Below, one piece after another: positions 31,424 to 40,620 of a stretch of 64,000 nucleotides of DNA. This stretch comes from Oceanobacillus caeni (GTDB lineage Bacteria; Bacillota; Bacilli; Bacillales; Amphibacillaceae), in NCBI RefSeq assembly GCF_019037185.1, contig NZ_JAHHXM010000005.1, positions 104,077 through 168,076 on the forward strand. Reading direction: 5' to 3'. A program made the position numbers and the translations under genes. The notes under the pieces were generated by a model that worked only from the letters and a program-made list of their open reading frames with translations, made no database searches and had not been told where the DNA came from. The first letter of the stretch is position 1; each line of letters opens with the position of its first letter.

Positions 31424-34174
31424 TTATGCACTATAGTTCTCTTTAACAATACTTGCACAACGCGTACATAGATGTGGATGATCATGATCCTCGCCAACCG
31501 TGTCCGAGGAAACCCAACAACGTTCACAAGTTTCTGCAGGATGTTTTTCAACAAAAACATCCGTATAGCGATATTCCTTCGCATTTTCAGCGGATTCTGC
31601 AACAACTGCCTCTGATACAATTAACAGTTGATGTAAATGTTCCATAGAATTTAATACTTCTTTTGTTTCGTTGTCTTTCGGGACAATCGTTACCTTAGAT
31701 TCTAAAGATTTACCAATCACTTTATTATTACGAGCTTCTTCTAAAGCTTTTAGTACATCATCCCTAATCTTCATAAATTGATCCCATTTTTCTTCATTGA
31801 AATTAGAAATTTTTCTTGGCTCAGGCATATCCGTTAATTGAACACTTTCTTCCTCTACTCCAGGAATAAATTCCCATACCTCATCCGCTGTATGCGGGAT
31901 AATTGGTGAAAGTAGTTGAACTAAAGACTTAAGAATTTCATAATAACCTGTTTGTAAACTTCTTCTACGTTTATTATCTTTCGCTTCGATATATAAAATA
32001 TCTTTTGCAAAGTCTAAATAGAAAGAACTTAATTCAACAGAACAGAAATTATGAATACTATGATAGATTGGAGAAAACTCGAATCTATCATAACTTTCAC
32101 GAACAGAGGAAATTAATTTCTGTAGTCGGTTTAGCATATAACGATCCACTTCTTCTAAATCTTCTTCTTGAACAAGATCAGTCTTAGGATCGAAATCAGC
32201 TAAATTGCCAAGCATGAATCGGAACGTGTTACGGATTTTACGATAGCTTTCAGAGATTTGTCTTAATATATCATCAGAAATACGTACATCAGCTTGGTAG
32301 TCTACAGATGCTACCCAAAGACGTAAAATATCTGCACCATATTGTTTTAATACTTTAGACGGTAATATAACATTACCAAGAGACTTACTCATTTTACGTC
32401 CATCCCCGTCAAGAGCAAAACCATGACTTACGATGTTTTTGTATGGTGCATGTCCAGTAACTGCAACAGCTGTAGAAATAGACGAGTTGAACCAACCACG
32501 ATACTGGTCACTACCTTCTAGGTAAACATCAGCTGGTCTTCTATGTCCCTCTCTATGAAGTAAAACTGCTTGGTGAGAAGAACCTGAATCAAACCATACG
32601 TCCATGATATCTGTTTCTTTCGTAAATTTACCATTTGGACTATGTTCGGATGTAAAGCCTTCTGGAAGTAAATCTTTCGCTTCTCTTTCAAACCAAACAT
32701 TGGAACCATGTTCAGCAAATAATTTAGAAACATGATTAATCGTTTCGTCCGTAATAATCGGTGTCCCATCTTCCCCATAAAATACTGGGATTGGTACACC
32801 CCATGTTCGTTGACGAGAAATACACCAGTCTTCGCGATCACGGACCATATTATAAAGTCTTGTTTCACCCCAGCTTGGGTACCAGTTAATTTTCTTGATT
32901 TCATCTAAAATATCTTGTCTGAAATCTTTAATCGATGCAAACCACTGTGATGTTGCTCGGAAAATAGTAGGTTTCTTCGTACGCCAGTCATGAGGATACG
33001 AGTGTTTAATGAATCCTAGTTTTAATAGAGCCCCAGCCTCTTCAAGTTTCTCGGTAACAGCTTTATTAGCATCGTCGTAAAATAGTCCCTCAAATCCAGG
33101 CGCTTCTTTCGTAAATACACCTTTATCATCTAATGGTGATAGAGCTTCTAAACCGTACTCTTTACCAACATAAAAGTCATCTTCCCCATGGCCTGGAGCA
33201 GTATGAACACAGCCTGTACCTGCATCAGTTGTTACATGTTTACCTAGCATTACAATAGAATCACGATCATAGAACGGATGTCTAGCTACTGCTCTATCTA
33301 AATCTTTTCCTTTAAAAGTTTTAACAACTTCTGGATTTTCCCAATCAAGTTCTGCTGCAACGGTTTCTAATAATTCCTGTGCAACAACGAAGCGGTTGTC
33401 TCCAACTTGTACACGAACATATTCTATATCAGGATGGAGACTAATACCTAAGTTTGCAGGGATGGTCCATGGTGTAGTTGTCCAGATAACAATTTTATCG
33501 CCTTCTTCAAGAACGCCTTTCCCATCTTGAATCGTAAAAGCAACATAGATAGAAGGTGATTTTTTATCATAGTATTCAATCTCTGCTTCGGCTAAAGCAG
33601 ATTCAGATGAAGGGGACCAATAAACAGGTTTTAATCCTTTGTAAATATACCCTTTCTTAGCCATTTCACCAAATACTTGAATTTGAGCCGCTTCGAAATC
33701 TTTTGTTAAGGTCAGATAAGGATTATCCCAATCCCCACGAACACCTAATTGTTTAAATTGTTCACGTTGCCCATCAACTTGTCTTAATGCGTACTCTGCA
33801 CACATTTGTCTAAATTCGGCGGTACTTAATTTTTTACGATCTACTTTTTTACCCTTACTTAAAGCCACTTCAATAGGTAAACCATGTGTATCCCAACCTG
33901 GGACATATGGTGCATGATAGCCAGTCATGGATTTATGACGAATAATAAAATCTTTTAAGATTTTATTCATCGCGTGCCCGATATGTAAGTTACCATTAGC
34001 GTACGGTGGGCCATCGTGTAAAACGAATGAAGGTCTTCCTTTCGTTCTTTCTTGTACTTTCTCATATATGTTATTTTCTTCCCATTGTTCTTGTCTTTTA
34101 GGTTCTTTATTTGGTAAGTTTCCACGCATTTTAAATGCTGTTTTCGGCATCAATAGCGTTTCTTTGTAATCCAT
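31424..34174 (-). CDS. ileS: Isoleucyl-tRNA synthetase
   Basis: This 916-residue class I synthetase charges tRNA-Ile. [16 protein letters not shown] carries HIGH at 64-67, the large editing domain includes [23 protein letters not shown] is the second ATP motif, and a C-terminal zinc motif (CERCW ... CTRC) is kept, making it the bacterial type 1 enzyme. It is controlled by the T-box leader immediately upstream. Confidence 0.97.
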   Translation of the reverse strand: MDYKETLLMPKTAFKMRGNLPNKEPKRQEQWEENNIYEKVQERTKGRPSFVLHDGPPYANGNLHIGHAMNKILKDFIIRHKSMTGYHAPYVPGWDTHGLPIEVALSKGKKVDRKKLSTAEFRQMCAEYALRQVDGQREQFKQLGVRGDWDNPYLTLTKDFEAAQIQVFGEMAKKGYIYKGLKPVYWSPSSESALAEAEIEYYDKKSPSIYVAFTIQDGKGVLEEGDKIVIWTTTPWTIPANLGISLHPDIEYVRVQVGDNRFVVAQELLETVAAELDWENPEVVKTFKGKDLDRAVARHPFYDRDSIVMLGKHVTTDAGTGCVHTAPGHGEDDFYVGKEYGLEALSPLDDKGVFTKEAPGFEGLFYDDANKAVTEKLEEAGALLKLGFIKHSYPHDWRTKKPTIFRATSQWFASIKDFRQDILDEIKKINWYPSWGETRLYNMVRDREDWCISRQRTWGVPIPVFYGEDGTPIITDETINHVSKLFAEHGSNVWFEREAKDLLPEGFTSEHSPNGKFTKETDIMDVWFDSGSSHQAVLLHREGHRRPADVYLEGSDQYRGWFNSSISTAVAVTGHAPYKNIVSHGFALDGDGRKMSKSLGNVILPSKVLKQYGADILRLWVASVDYQADVRISDDILRQISESYRKIRNTFRFMLGNLADFDPKTDLVQEEDLEEVDRYMLNRLQKLISSVRESYDRFEFSPIYHSIHNFCSVELSSFYLDFAKDILYIEAKDNKRRRSLQTGYYEILKSLVQLLSPIIPHTADEVWEFIPGVEEESVQLTDMPEPRKISNFNEEKWDQFMKIRDDVLKALEEARNNKVIGKSLESKVTIVPKDNETKEVLNSMEHLHQLLIVSEAVVAESAENAKEYRYTDVFVEKHPAETCERCWVSSDTVGEDHDHPHLCTRCASIVKENYSA

Positions 34175-34274
34175 TTGGTTTCCTCCTTATTTAGTTTGTC
34201 TGCTGAAAAGAAATAAACTTTAGCAAATGTCCTAATTCAATTATACATAGTGAAAGATTAATTTTCTTACCTGT

Positions 34275-34530
34275 TAAAAAAAGCCCTCTCAAATCCCAAA
34301 AAGGGACGAGAAGACTCGCGGTACCACCCTTATAAATTTAAAATAAACGTTATTTTAAATTCACTCAATTTCCGTAACGTGGAATAACACGTCCAAAATT
34401 ACTTTGTTTCATAATGGATACTTTGGAGTGATGTTCTAAAAGCATTACTCTCTAGGCTTCCACCATCCCTAGATCGCTAAACAGTAATTTGCCTTTATAC
34501 TGTCTCCTTCAACGTATTTCAACTTTTTTA
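34275..34530 (-). promoter_or_regulatory. T-box riboswitch (tRNA-Ile sensing) of ileS
   Basis: Minus-strand gggtggtaccgcgag (34302-34330 region) is the canonical T-box that pairs with the uncharged tRNA acceptor end. A terminator with a seven-T run follows at about 34278-34312. In stem I the specifier loop reads gaac-ATC-actcc, placing the isoleucine codon at 34430-34432. Uncharged tRNA-Ile would stabilise the antiterminator and allow ileS transcription. Confidence 0.93.
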
Positions 34531-34535
34531 GCGGT

Positions 34536-34566
34536 TATTCAAAAAGTCCGGTTTCCTTTTTGAACA
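34536..34566 (-). repeat. Repeat family 1, copy e: minimal element of 31 bp
   Basis: The two family ends tattcaaaaag (34536-34546) and ctttttgaaca (34556-34566) flank only nine bases. The first bases of the centre (tccgg) match the left-end sequence of the full copies, so it looks like an internal deletion. It lies between the ileS promoter and the T-box, in the transcribed leader. Confidence 0.7.
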
Positions 34567-34590
34567 CACATTTTTAAAACCTTTTTAAGA

Positions 34591-34619
34591 ATTATATGTA
34601 ATATATTCTTATTCGTCAA
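34591..34619 (-). promoter_or_regulatory. Sigma-A promoter of the ileS leader
   Basis: TTGACG (34614-34619) and a perfect TATAAT (34591-34596) are 17 bases apart. Transcription should start near 34584, about 50 bases before T-box stem I. The -35 begins 4 bases past the divIVA stop. Confidence 0.85.
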
Positions 34620-34622
34620 GAT

Positions 34623-35135
34623 TTAAGATTTATTTTCAACTAATTCAAGCTCTTCGCTCATTTCCTCTGAAAAAAGCTTGTCCCAATCATCGGTTTGAAC
34701 TATTTCTAATTGCGCCTCAACTAACATCTTTAATCGTGTACGGAAAACTTTAGCCTGTTTTTTAAGTTCTTCCACTTCGATGGAGATTCGGCGTGATTTA
34801 CTAAGTGCTTCGTTTATTATGCGGTCCGCATTTTTTTCTGCTTCTTTAATAATTAATTTGGACTCTTTGGTAGCACTGTTCTTTACTTCTTCAGCTGTTT
34901 CTTGAGCGACTAATATGGATTTATTTAAGGTTTCTTCTATATTAGTAAAATGACCCAATTTCTCTTCTAATTGGTTTAGCTTTTCCTGTAAATCTTTTTT
35001 ATCTCTAATAACCATTTCATAGTCTTTAATAACTTGATCTAAAAACTCATTGACCTCATCTTCATCATAACCCCGCCAACTTTTTGTAAACTCTTTATTA
35101 TGAATATCTAGTGGTGTTAATGGCACATTGGCCAC
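34623..35135 (-). CDS. divIVA: Cell-division initiation / pole-targeting protein DivIVA
   Basis: This 170-residue coiled-coil protein binds negatively curved membrane at poles and septa. The N-terminal lipid-binding domain (PLTPLDIHNKEFTKSWRGYDEDEVNEFLDQV) includes the exposed Trp-Arg tip where many homologues have Phe-Arg. Heptad coiled-coil covers about 30-150. It has its own Shine-Dalgarno (aaggagg) and lies downstream of ylmH. Confidence 0.95.
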   Translation of the reverse strand: MANVPLTPLDIHNKEFTKSWRGYDEDEVNEFLDQVIKDYEMVIRDKKDLQEKLNQLEEKLGHFTNIEETLNKSILVAQETAEEVKNSATKESKLIIKEAEKNADRIINEALSKSRRISIEVEELKKQAKVFRTRLKMLVEAQLEIVQTDDWDKLFSEEMSEELELVENKS

Positions 35136-35229
35136 CTCCTTAAAGTAAATAAAATACGTTACTAAAAATAGTTTAATCTAGTTTTATTATTCGACAAAAA
35201 ATTCCTTTATCCTGCAAAAAAATATAAAA

Positions 35230-36006
35230 TCACTTTAAAATAGCAATCGTTATTTTCCATTTTTCCTTTTTTGATTGACCATTCATTTTTACAATCTTAC
35301 TTCTACCTTTACCACGGAGTGAAATTAAGTCACCTTCTTGTAATGGAAAATTAACTTCTTCCACAACCTTATAATTCACTTTAACAAGTTGCTTTTTTAT
35401 ACATTCAGCTGAATCTTTCCTAGAAATATGATAAATTTCCTTTAAAACTGCATCCAAACGTAACGAGGATACCGTTTTTTCGGATTCAGTCCATTCGTTT
35501 TTCATTTGAATGAAGTGAATTAACGGAATTTCCTCAAACGTTATGTTAGCTTTCTTGATAGAGTGTAAAGTTGTTAGAACATATGTAGAAATTTCTTTCG
35601 CTACTACAATTTGAATTTTTCCATTCCCTGCAAAAATGTCACCTAATTTTTTTCTTTTAATGCCTAATGACAAAAATGTTCCCATTACATCGCGATGTTC
35701 CAGGGTGATAAATTTTTCATGGTAGTTAGCTTGTAGCAGACTAAGCTGATAAGATTCTTGTGTAATTTCTTCATAAAATGGAGCAATAATCGCTCGTTTT
35801 CTTTCATTATGATTACTGCCACCGAAAAATGACAATTTCAAATCATCATGATTCGTTCCGATCAGCATTTCAATAATTTGTTGTTCTCTAGGGTCAAGGA
35901 AATCTGTTAATTTTGGGCTAAATGTTCTTTCAACTTGCTCTTTCCATGACAGGACTTGATCGATAAATCCATGTTCTTCTTTTCGAAAATGCTGGTATAT
36001 ATCCAT
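35230..36006 (-). CDS. ylmH: S4-domain RNA-binding protein YlmH
   Basis: This 258-residue protein has a C-terminal S4 domain (about 180-245; SSLRLDAVLKEIYHISRKDSAECIKKQLVKVN). B. subtilis YlmH has been linked to ribosome-associated quality control as a relative of RqcP, which binds the stalled 50S complex with RqcH. The N-terminal two thirds are the YlmH-specific region. Position between ylmG and divIVA is conserved. Confidence 0.92.
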   Translation of the reverse strand: MDIYQHFRKEEHGFIDQVLSWKEQVERTFSPKLTDFLDPREQQIIEMLIGTNHDDLKLSFFGGSNHNERKRAIIAPFYEEITQESYQLSLLQANYHEKFITLEHRDVMGTFLSLGIKRKKLGDIFAGNGKIQIVVAKEISTYVLTTLHSIKKANITFEEIPLIHFIQMKNEWTESEKTVSSLRLDAVLKEIYHISRKDSAECIKKQLVKVNYKVVEEVNFPLQEGDLISLRGKGRSKIVKMNGQSKKEKWKITIAILK

Positions 36007-36037
36007 TGTAAACTCCTAAAATCACATCATTTACTTT

Positions 36038-36304
36038 TTAGAATACGAACATTCTAAAGAATTCAAATAACCCTACTCTAGCCATATGCAAAACAAAGAT
36101 TGCGATAATCGGTGAAAAATCTATCATCCCAAGCGGTGGTATGAATCTTCGAAATACTTCTAAATAAGGTTCGCAAATTTTACTTAGGAGTTCCCCAAAA
36201 GTAGATTCTCTTGCCCCTGGAAACCAGGACATGAAAATATAAATAATAATTCCCCAACTATATATATTGAGGGCTAAATTTAAAATTTGTAACAACTGAT
36301 ACAT
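36038..36304 (-). CDS. ylmG: YggT family membrane protein YlmG
   Basis: This 88-residue protein has two hydrophobic helices around the motif SKICEPYLEVFRRFIPPLGMIDFSPIIA, the YggT signature. The family is linked to division or membrane organisation but has no defined biochemical activity. It starts 3 bases after the sepF stop. Confidence 0.92.
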   Translation of the reverse strand: MYQLLQILNLALNIYSWGIIIYIFMSWFPGARESTFGELLSKICEPYLEVFRRFIPPLGMIDFSPIIAIFVLHMARVGLFEFFRMFVF

Positions 36305-36307
36305 CTA

Positions 36308-36748
36308 CTACCATCCTTTATCATAGTCATCTTCATTAATTAAAGTATCTGTTATCGTGCCAGATACATCAATATTTTCAGGTGTACATAGGAATGTTTC
36401 GGAACCTAGCTTTTGAATATCTCCATTTAAAGCATAAACAGTACCACTTAGGAAATCCACAATTCGTTTAGCTTGATTTCGATCAACCCTTTGTAAGTTT
36501 ATTACAACAGCACGTTTACTTACAATATTATCTGCAATTTCTTGTGCTTCGTTATATGTTCTCGGCTCACAAAGAATTACTTTAGAATTAGGTTGCTGAA
36601 TAGCTGCTAAACTAACGACATTTTGGTTTTTCTTTTGCTTTTCCACAAATTTATTTTCCGGAATTTCCTCTTCGTCTACATATTCGTACTCGTAGTCTTC
36701 TTCTACAAAGAAACTTTTCAGCTTATTTTTAATACTCAAGCCTTTCAC
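36308..36748 (-). CDS. sepF: Cell division protein SepF
   Basis: This 146-residue protein anchors FtsZ to the membrane and arranges filaments. The N-terminal amphipathic helix [14 protein letters not shown] is followed by an acidic linker and a C-terminal domain with [19 protein letters not shown] and [25 protein letters not shown], which forms rings. Full length for the family. Confidence 0.95.
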   Translation of the reverse strand: MKGLSIKNKLKSFFVEEDYEYEYVDEEEIPENKFVEKQKKNQNVVSLAAIQQPNSKVILCEPRTYNEAQEIADNIVSKRAVVINLQRVDRNQAKRIVDFLSGTVYALNGDIQKLGSETFLCTPENIDVSGTITDTLINEDDYDKGW

Positions 36749-36832
36749 CCCATTTTATTATTAGCAGATTGGAAAGTATAAAACTATCTTAATGCTTATC
36801 GTATTCACCAAGCTCTATCCAATGTTTTTAAA

Positions 36833-37504
36833 TCAATTTCCAACTAATTTCGTTCCAATTCTTATATGGGTTGCACCTTCTTCAATTGCAATATCATAAT
36901 CATTACTCATACCCATAGATAAATAATGACAAGGAGCGTGTGAGTAATTTTTCTGACTAATTTGATCCCTTAATTTTGCCAACCGTTTAAAAACTTCTTT
37001 TATTTTTTCTCTGTCTTTAATATGAGGTGCCATGGTCATTAAGCCAACGACATAGATGTTTTCGTAATTTTTAATTTCTTCAATAAAGTCTAAGACGTTT
37101 TCAGGTGCTAGTCCGTGTTTAGACTCTTCGCCGCTAACATTCACCTGCACAAAACAATTCACAGGTTTTTCGGATCTTTTATTTACCTCTTTTGCTAAAG
37201 ATAGACGATCAAGCGAATGAAGATAATCTATTTTTTCAATAATGTCTTTTACTTTTCGAGTTTGTAATGTTCCAATAAAGTGCCATGTAGCCTTTTTGCC
37301 AATGACTTCATGCTTTTCTATAAATCCTTCATTACGATTTTCACCAAGATTTTTAATTCCTGCGTCAATTGTCTCCTCCGCTCGTTCTATTGTAACATAT
37401 TTCGTTACACCAATAACCGTTATTTCATCTATTTTCCGATTACTTTTTTCACAAGCCAATTTTATATTTTCTTGAATTTCTTTTAAATTTGAAACTACAT
37501 CCAT
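36833..37504 (-). CDS. ylmE: PLP-binding YggS family protein YlmE
   Basis: This pyridoxal-phosphate homeostasis protein of about 223 residues has a single TIM-barrel domain. The PLP lysine lies in ITVIGVTKYV, with GENRNEGF, WHFIGTLQTRK and LSMGMSNDYDIAIEEGATHIRIG. The frame is open to 37573, but ATG 37504 with upstream aggggga fits the family N-terminus (MDVVSNLKEIQENI). Confidence 0.93.
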   Translation of the reverse strand: MDVVSNLKEIQENIKLACEKSNRKIDEITVIGVTKYVTIERAEETIDAGIKNLGENRNEGFIEKHEVIGKKATWHFIGTLQTRKVKDIIEKIDYLHSLDRLSLAKEVNKRSEKPVNCFVQVNVSGEESKHGLAPENVLDFIEEIKNYENIYVVGLMTMAPHIKDREKIKEVFKRLAKLRDQISQKNYSHAPCHYLSMGMSNDYDIAIEEGATHIRIGTKLVGN

Positions 37505-37532
37505 TGTTATCCATAATCCCCCTAGTATTACG

Positions 37533-37543
37533 TGTTCAAAAAG
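37533..37543. repeat. Isolated family 1 terminal repeat sequence
   Basis: An exact copy of the 11-base end tgttcaaaaag lies in the ylmE-pgeF gap, with no partner end nearby. It may be a decayed element or chance. Confidence 0.25.
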
Positions 37544-37556
37544 GATCTCTCTTGTA

Positions 37557-38366
37557 TTAAGATATAATCCCAAGGAAACCTAACATTCTCCCCGTTTTTC
37601 CCTTATCCCTTCGATGAGAGAAAAATAACGATTTATCTTTATAAGTGCAATAATTTGTCACATCTATATTATGACGTAATACGCCACTTTGTAAAAGGAT
37701 TTCTACATTTAATTTCTTTAAATCTAATAAATACCGTTTATTTCTACTAGGTACTACACATTTTTGGCGAATCTTGTCTTCTATGTTGTCTATAACCTTT
37801 TCATCTACCTCATACATTTCTTGGGAAATAGATGGCCCAATTACAACTAAGAGATTCGATTCATTGACTCCCTGATCTTTCATGGCTTGTACCATTGACC
37901 TTGCCATTCCATTAACTGTCCCTCTCCATCCAGCATGTGCAATCCCAATCATTTCAGTAACGGGATCAAAAAAGAATAGTGGGACACAATCAGCAAAAAA
38001 TGCGGTAAGTAGAATACCTTTATGACCAGTAATTAATCCATCAACCCCATGAATCGAATTAGAATAATCACGTGATCCTTTGCCTTTATCGTCTACTGTT
38101 ATCAATTGTACTGCAGTATCATGTACTTGTTCACCAGCAACCCAATTTTCAAGAGGTATGTTTAACTTATTAGCTAAAGTTTCCCTATTTTTTATTATAT
38201 CTTCTTGATTATCGGGAACATGCAATCCAAGGTTAAGTGACTGAAATGGAGGATCACTTACTCCTCCATTTCTAGTTGTAAAACCTACTATTAATTTTTC
38301 ATTTAATTGACGCCATTTTTCAATTTGTAAAAAAGATTGGTCTTTTTGTTGAAAAACTTCAGACAT
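37557..38366 (-). CDS. pgeF: Purine nucleoside phosphorylase-like protein (YfiH/LACC1 family, YlmD)
   Basis: This 269-residue protein was long called multicopper polyphenol oxidase. Homologues act on purine nucleosides or on misincorporated L-Ser in peptidoglycan precursors. The metal-site motifs are TRNGGVSDPPFQSLNLG, GEQVHDTAV, FFADCVPLFFFDP and GIAHAGWRGTV, all intact. The substrate is not decided by sequence. Confidence 0.92.
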   Translation of the reverse strand: MSEVFQQKDQSFLQIEKWRQLNEKLIVGFTTRNGGVSDPPFQSLNLGLHVPDNQEDIIKNRETLANKLNIPLENWVAGEQVHDTAVQLITVDDKGKGSRDYSNSIHGVDGLITGHKGILLTAFFADCVPLFFFDPVTEMIGIAHAGWRGTVNGMARSMVQAMKDQGVNESNLLVVIGPSISQEMYEVDEKVIDNIEDKIRQKCVVPSRNKRYLLDLKKLNVEILLQSGVLRHNIDVTNYCTYKDKSLFFSHRRDKGKTGRMLGFLGIIS

Positions 38367-38435
38367 TATTATCCTCCCGAAATCTTTTATTTGTTATATT
38401 TTATCATATCTTACTGAAAAATTTGCTATTAAATG

Positions 38436-38693
38436 TCATTGGGTTAGTAAAAGCGGACCATTTGATTCTCTAACTAATATAACATCTGATCCGATACGAA
38501 CAATCTGATTCCATGCAATGATAAGTTCATCCGATTTACTAAAAAAATTACCTTTTTTGTCTTTTACAAATAAAATGATTGCCTCAATTTTCCCGGTATT
38601 AGGATTAATTTCAAGGTCCGCTATATTCCCCAACCTTCGCCCGTCTTCCATTAGAATGACTTCTTTTAGTTGTAATTCTGTTAAAGTAACCAT
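38436..38693 (-). CDS. ylmC: PRC-barrel sporulation protein YlmC/YmxH
   Basis: This small protein of about 85 residues has a PRC-barrel fold (LQLKEVILMEDGRRLGNIADLEINPNTGKIEAIILF). The YlmC/YmxH family occurs next to sigG in spore formers; its molecular role is unknown. The start is ATG 38693, nine bases behind aaggtggg; the longer frame begins with a GTG inside that site. Confidence 0.9.
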   Translation of the reverse strand: MVTLTELQLKEVILMEDGRRLGNIADLEINPNTGKIEAIILFVKDKKGNFFSKSDELIIAWNQIVRIGSDVILVRESNGPLLLTQ

Positions 38694-38854
38694 ACAAATC
38701 ACCCACCTTATTACACTATATGCACTAACAAGTATTTATATTAGAAAACTTGCCCTATAAGTAAAAAGCTCTTAGGAAACTAGCATCGTTCAGCGAAAGA
38801 CGAAGGTGACTTGGTATTCCAACAATAAGTAAGTTATTTTCCCTAAACCATTAG

Positions 38855-38940
38855 AACTAAGGCATTCGCCATGCTTTTGGGCGAATGCCTTAGTTGCACT
38901 TATGTAGACGGGAAAGATTTTTATACTTTCCTACCTGCCA
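38855..38940 (-). repeat. Repeat family 3: 16-bp perfect hairpin plus conserved tail
   Basis: The arms aactaaggcattcgcc (38855-38870) and ggcgaatgccttagtt (38880-38895) are perfect complements around nine bases. The following 50 bases match the fragment at 31333-31384. The hairpin arm recurs at 58559-58585 and, with changes, near 61868-61884. It lies between sigG and ylmC. Confidence 0.65.
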
Positions 38941-38941
38941 A

Positions 38942-38975
38942 AAAAGGAAGAGGTATTAAACCTCTCCCTTTTTAT
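38942..38975 (-). terminator. Rho-independent terminator of sigG
   Basis: On the minus strand aaaaagggagaggt pairs with acctcttcctttttt over about 14 bp with one mismatch and a 5-base loop, ending in T. It begins at the sigG stop codon. Confidence 0.8.
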
Positions 38976-39757
38976 CCTTCAAACATCTGTTTATTCATTT
39001 GACTAATGGCTGCTTTTTCTAGCCTAGATACCTGGGCTTGTGAAATACCAATTTCATCAGCAACCTCCATTTGTGTTTTACCTTGAAAAAAGCGTTTATT
39101 TAATATCATTTTTTCTCTTTCATTAAGTTTATGCATACCTTCTTTTAATGAAAGCTTATCAACCCATGTAGAATCTTTATCTTTTTCATCACTTATTTGA
39201 TCCATTACAAATATCGGATCTCCTCCATCATTATAAATAGGTTCAAATAATGACACAGGGTCTTGAATTGCATCCATAGCAAAAACAATGTCTTCATGTG
39301 GGATACCCATTTCTTCGGCAATTTCTGCTGGTGTAGGTTCTTTTGAAGTTTTATTAATCAACTTCTCCCTAACCTGTAAAGCCTTATAGGCAATATCTCT
39401 TAACGACCTTGATACTCTTATTGGATTATTATCTCGGAGATATCTTCTAATTTCTCCGATTATCATGGGAACAGCATAGGTAGAAAATCTTACATTATGT
39501 CCTAAATCAAAATTATCAATGGATTTCATCAATCCAATACAACCTACTTGGAATAAATCATCTACATATTCCCCACGGTTGTTAAACCGCTGTATTACAC
39601 TAAGTACTAATCTGAGATTTCCATTTACTAGCTCTTCACGTGCGGAAATATCTCCGTCTTGTTGCATTCTGATGAATAATTTTTTCATTTCTTCATTGGT
39701 GAGTACTGGTAACTTGGATGTATCAACACCACATATCTCAACTTTATGTCTAGTCAT
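38972..39757 (-). CDS. sigG: RNA polymerase sigma factor SigG (late forespore)
   Basis: The 261-residue sigma-70 family factor drives late forespore genes. An N-terminal anti-sigma contact segment (KVEICGVDTSKLPVLTNEEM) precedes region 2 (DDLFQVGCIGLMKSIDNFD, NVRFSTYAVPMIIGEIRRYLRDN), region 3 and a helix-turn-helix in region 4 (TQMEVADEIGISQAQVSRLEKAAI). A hairpin covers its ribosome-binding site. Adjacent sigE is transcribed in the same direction, so readthrough is expected. Confidence 0.97.
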   Translation of the reverse strand: MTRHKVEICGVDTSKLPVLTNEEMKKLFIRMQQDGDISAREELVNGNLRLVLSVIQRFNNRGEYVDDLFQVGCIGLMKSIDNFDLGHNVRFSTYAVPMIIGEIRRYLRDNNPIRVSRSLRDIAYKALQVREKLINKTSKEPTPAEIAEEMGIPHEDIVFAMDAIQDPVSLFEPIYNDGGDPIFVMDQISDEKDKDSTWVDKLSLKEGMHKLNEREKMILNKRFFQGKTQMEVADEIGISQAQVSRLEKAAISQMNKQMFEG

Positions 39758-39762
39758 ATGTT

Positions 39763-39816
39763 AACCCTCCCAGATGGTGATGCTGTTCAAGGACAGTATC
39801 TCCCCCAGGGAGGGTT
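39763..39816 (-). promoter_or_regulatory. Hairpin sequestering the sigG Shine-Dalgarno
   Basis: In the minus-strand RNA, aaccctccc (39808-39816) can pair perfectly with gggagggtt (39763-39771), which contains the sigG Shine-Dalgarno and ends five bases before the ATG. An inner ctgt/acag stem stabilises the loop. It has no U-tract on this strand. A comparable leader hairpin limiting sigG translation has been described in B. subtilis, as I recall. On the plus strand the same bases resemble a terminator, but no plus-strand gene leads into it. Confidence 0.8.
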
Positions 39817-39878
39817 TTTATGCAGTAACAGATTTTTGAAATAAATACCAATTACTGTAAAACCTTTGTGAAATAAGG

Positions 39879-40604
39879 CTAAACCATTTTATTAAATTCT
39901 TTTTTCAGTCTCCTAATTATTTTCTTTTCTAAACGAGAAATATATGATTGTGAAATCCCTAACATATCAGCAACATCTTTTTGTGTTTTTTCTTCTTCTC
40001 CTATTAATCCAAATCTCAACTCCATAATCTGTTTCTCTCTATCATTCAGTTTGGATAAAGCGGTTTTCAATAAGGTCTTGTCAACATCGGATTCTAAACC
40101 TTTTGTAATAATATCATCGTCTGTACCTAAAACATCGGATAATAATAATTCATTTCCATCCCAATCAATATTAAGAGGTTCATCAAAAGAAACTTCTGAT
40201 TTTAATTTATTGTTTCTACGTAGATACATTAAAATTTCATTTTCTATACATCTCGATGCATAAGTTGCCAATTTAATATTCTTTTCTGGGTTAAATGTGT
40301 TAACTGCTTTAATCAGTCCAATAGTACCTATACTGATTAAATCCTCAATATTTATGCCCGTATTTTCGAACTTTCTGGCAATATACACGACTAATCGTAA
40401 ATTTCGTTCTATTAGAATAGAACGTGCTGACTTATCCCCTTTTGGTAATAGCAAAAGTAATTCTTGCTCCTCCTGTTTAGATAGGGGTGGTGGCAGTGCT
40501 TCACTTCCTCCTATATAATAGATTTCGTCTGATTTAAGCCCCAAACGAATCAGTAGTTTATACCACTTTAATCGTAAATGTAATCGTAGCTTCCAAAATT
40601 TCAC
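39879..40604 (-). CDS. sigE: RNA polymerase sigma factor SigE (mother cell), pro-form
   Basis: This 241-residue early mother-cell sigma is made as pro-sigma-E and activated by SpoIIGA cleavage of the N-terminal extension. The first 27 or so residues ([22 protein letters not shown]) are basic and amphipathic, as for the membrane-bound pro-sequence, followed by [19 protein letters not shown]. Regions 2 and 4 are intact. The start is GTG at 40604, seven bases behind ggggag. It follows spoIIGA by 16 bases. Confidence 0.97.
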   Translation of the reverse strand: MKFWKLRLHLRLKWYKLLIRLGLKSDEIYYIGGSEALPPPLSKQEEQELLLLLPKGDKSARSILIERNLRLVVYIARKFENTGINIEDLISIGTIGLIKAVNTFNPEKNIKLATYASRCIENEILMYLRRNNKLKSEVSFDEPLNIDWDGNELLLSDVLGTDDDIITKGLESDVDKTLLKTALSKLNDREKQIMELRFGLIGEEEKTQKDVADMLGISQSYISRLEKKIIRRLKKEFNKMV

Positions 40605-40620
40605 ACCTTATCTCCCCTTT

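Noticed and set aside
32518..32904. 128-codon frame overlapping ileS on the same strand
   Set aside because: It is an out-of-frame reading inside a full-length, intact ileS.
39763..39816. Plus-strand terminator reading of the sigG leader hairpin
   Set aside because: On the plus strand the stem is followed by five T, but no plus-strand gene leads into it, and the minus-strand role over the sigG ribosome-binding site explains it better.
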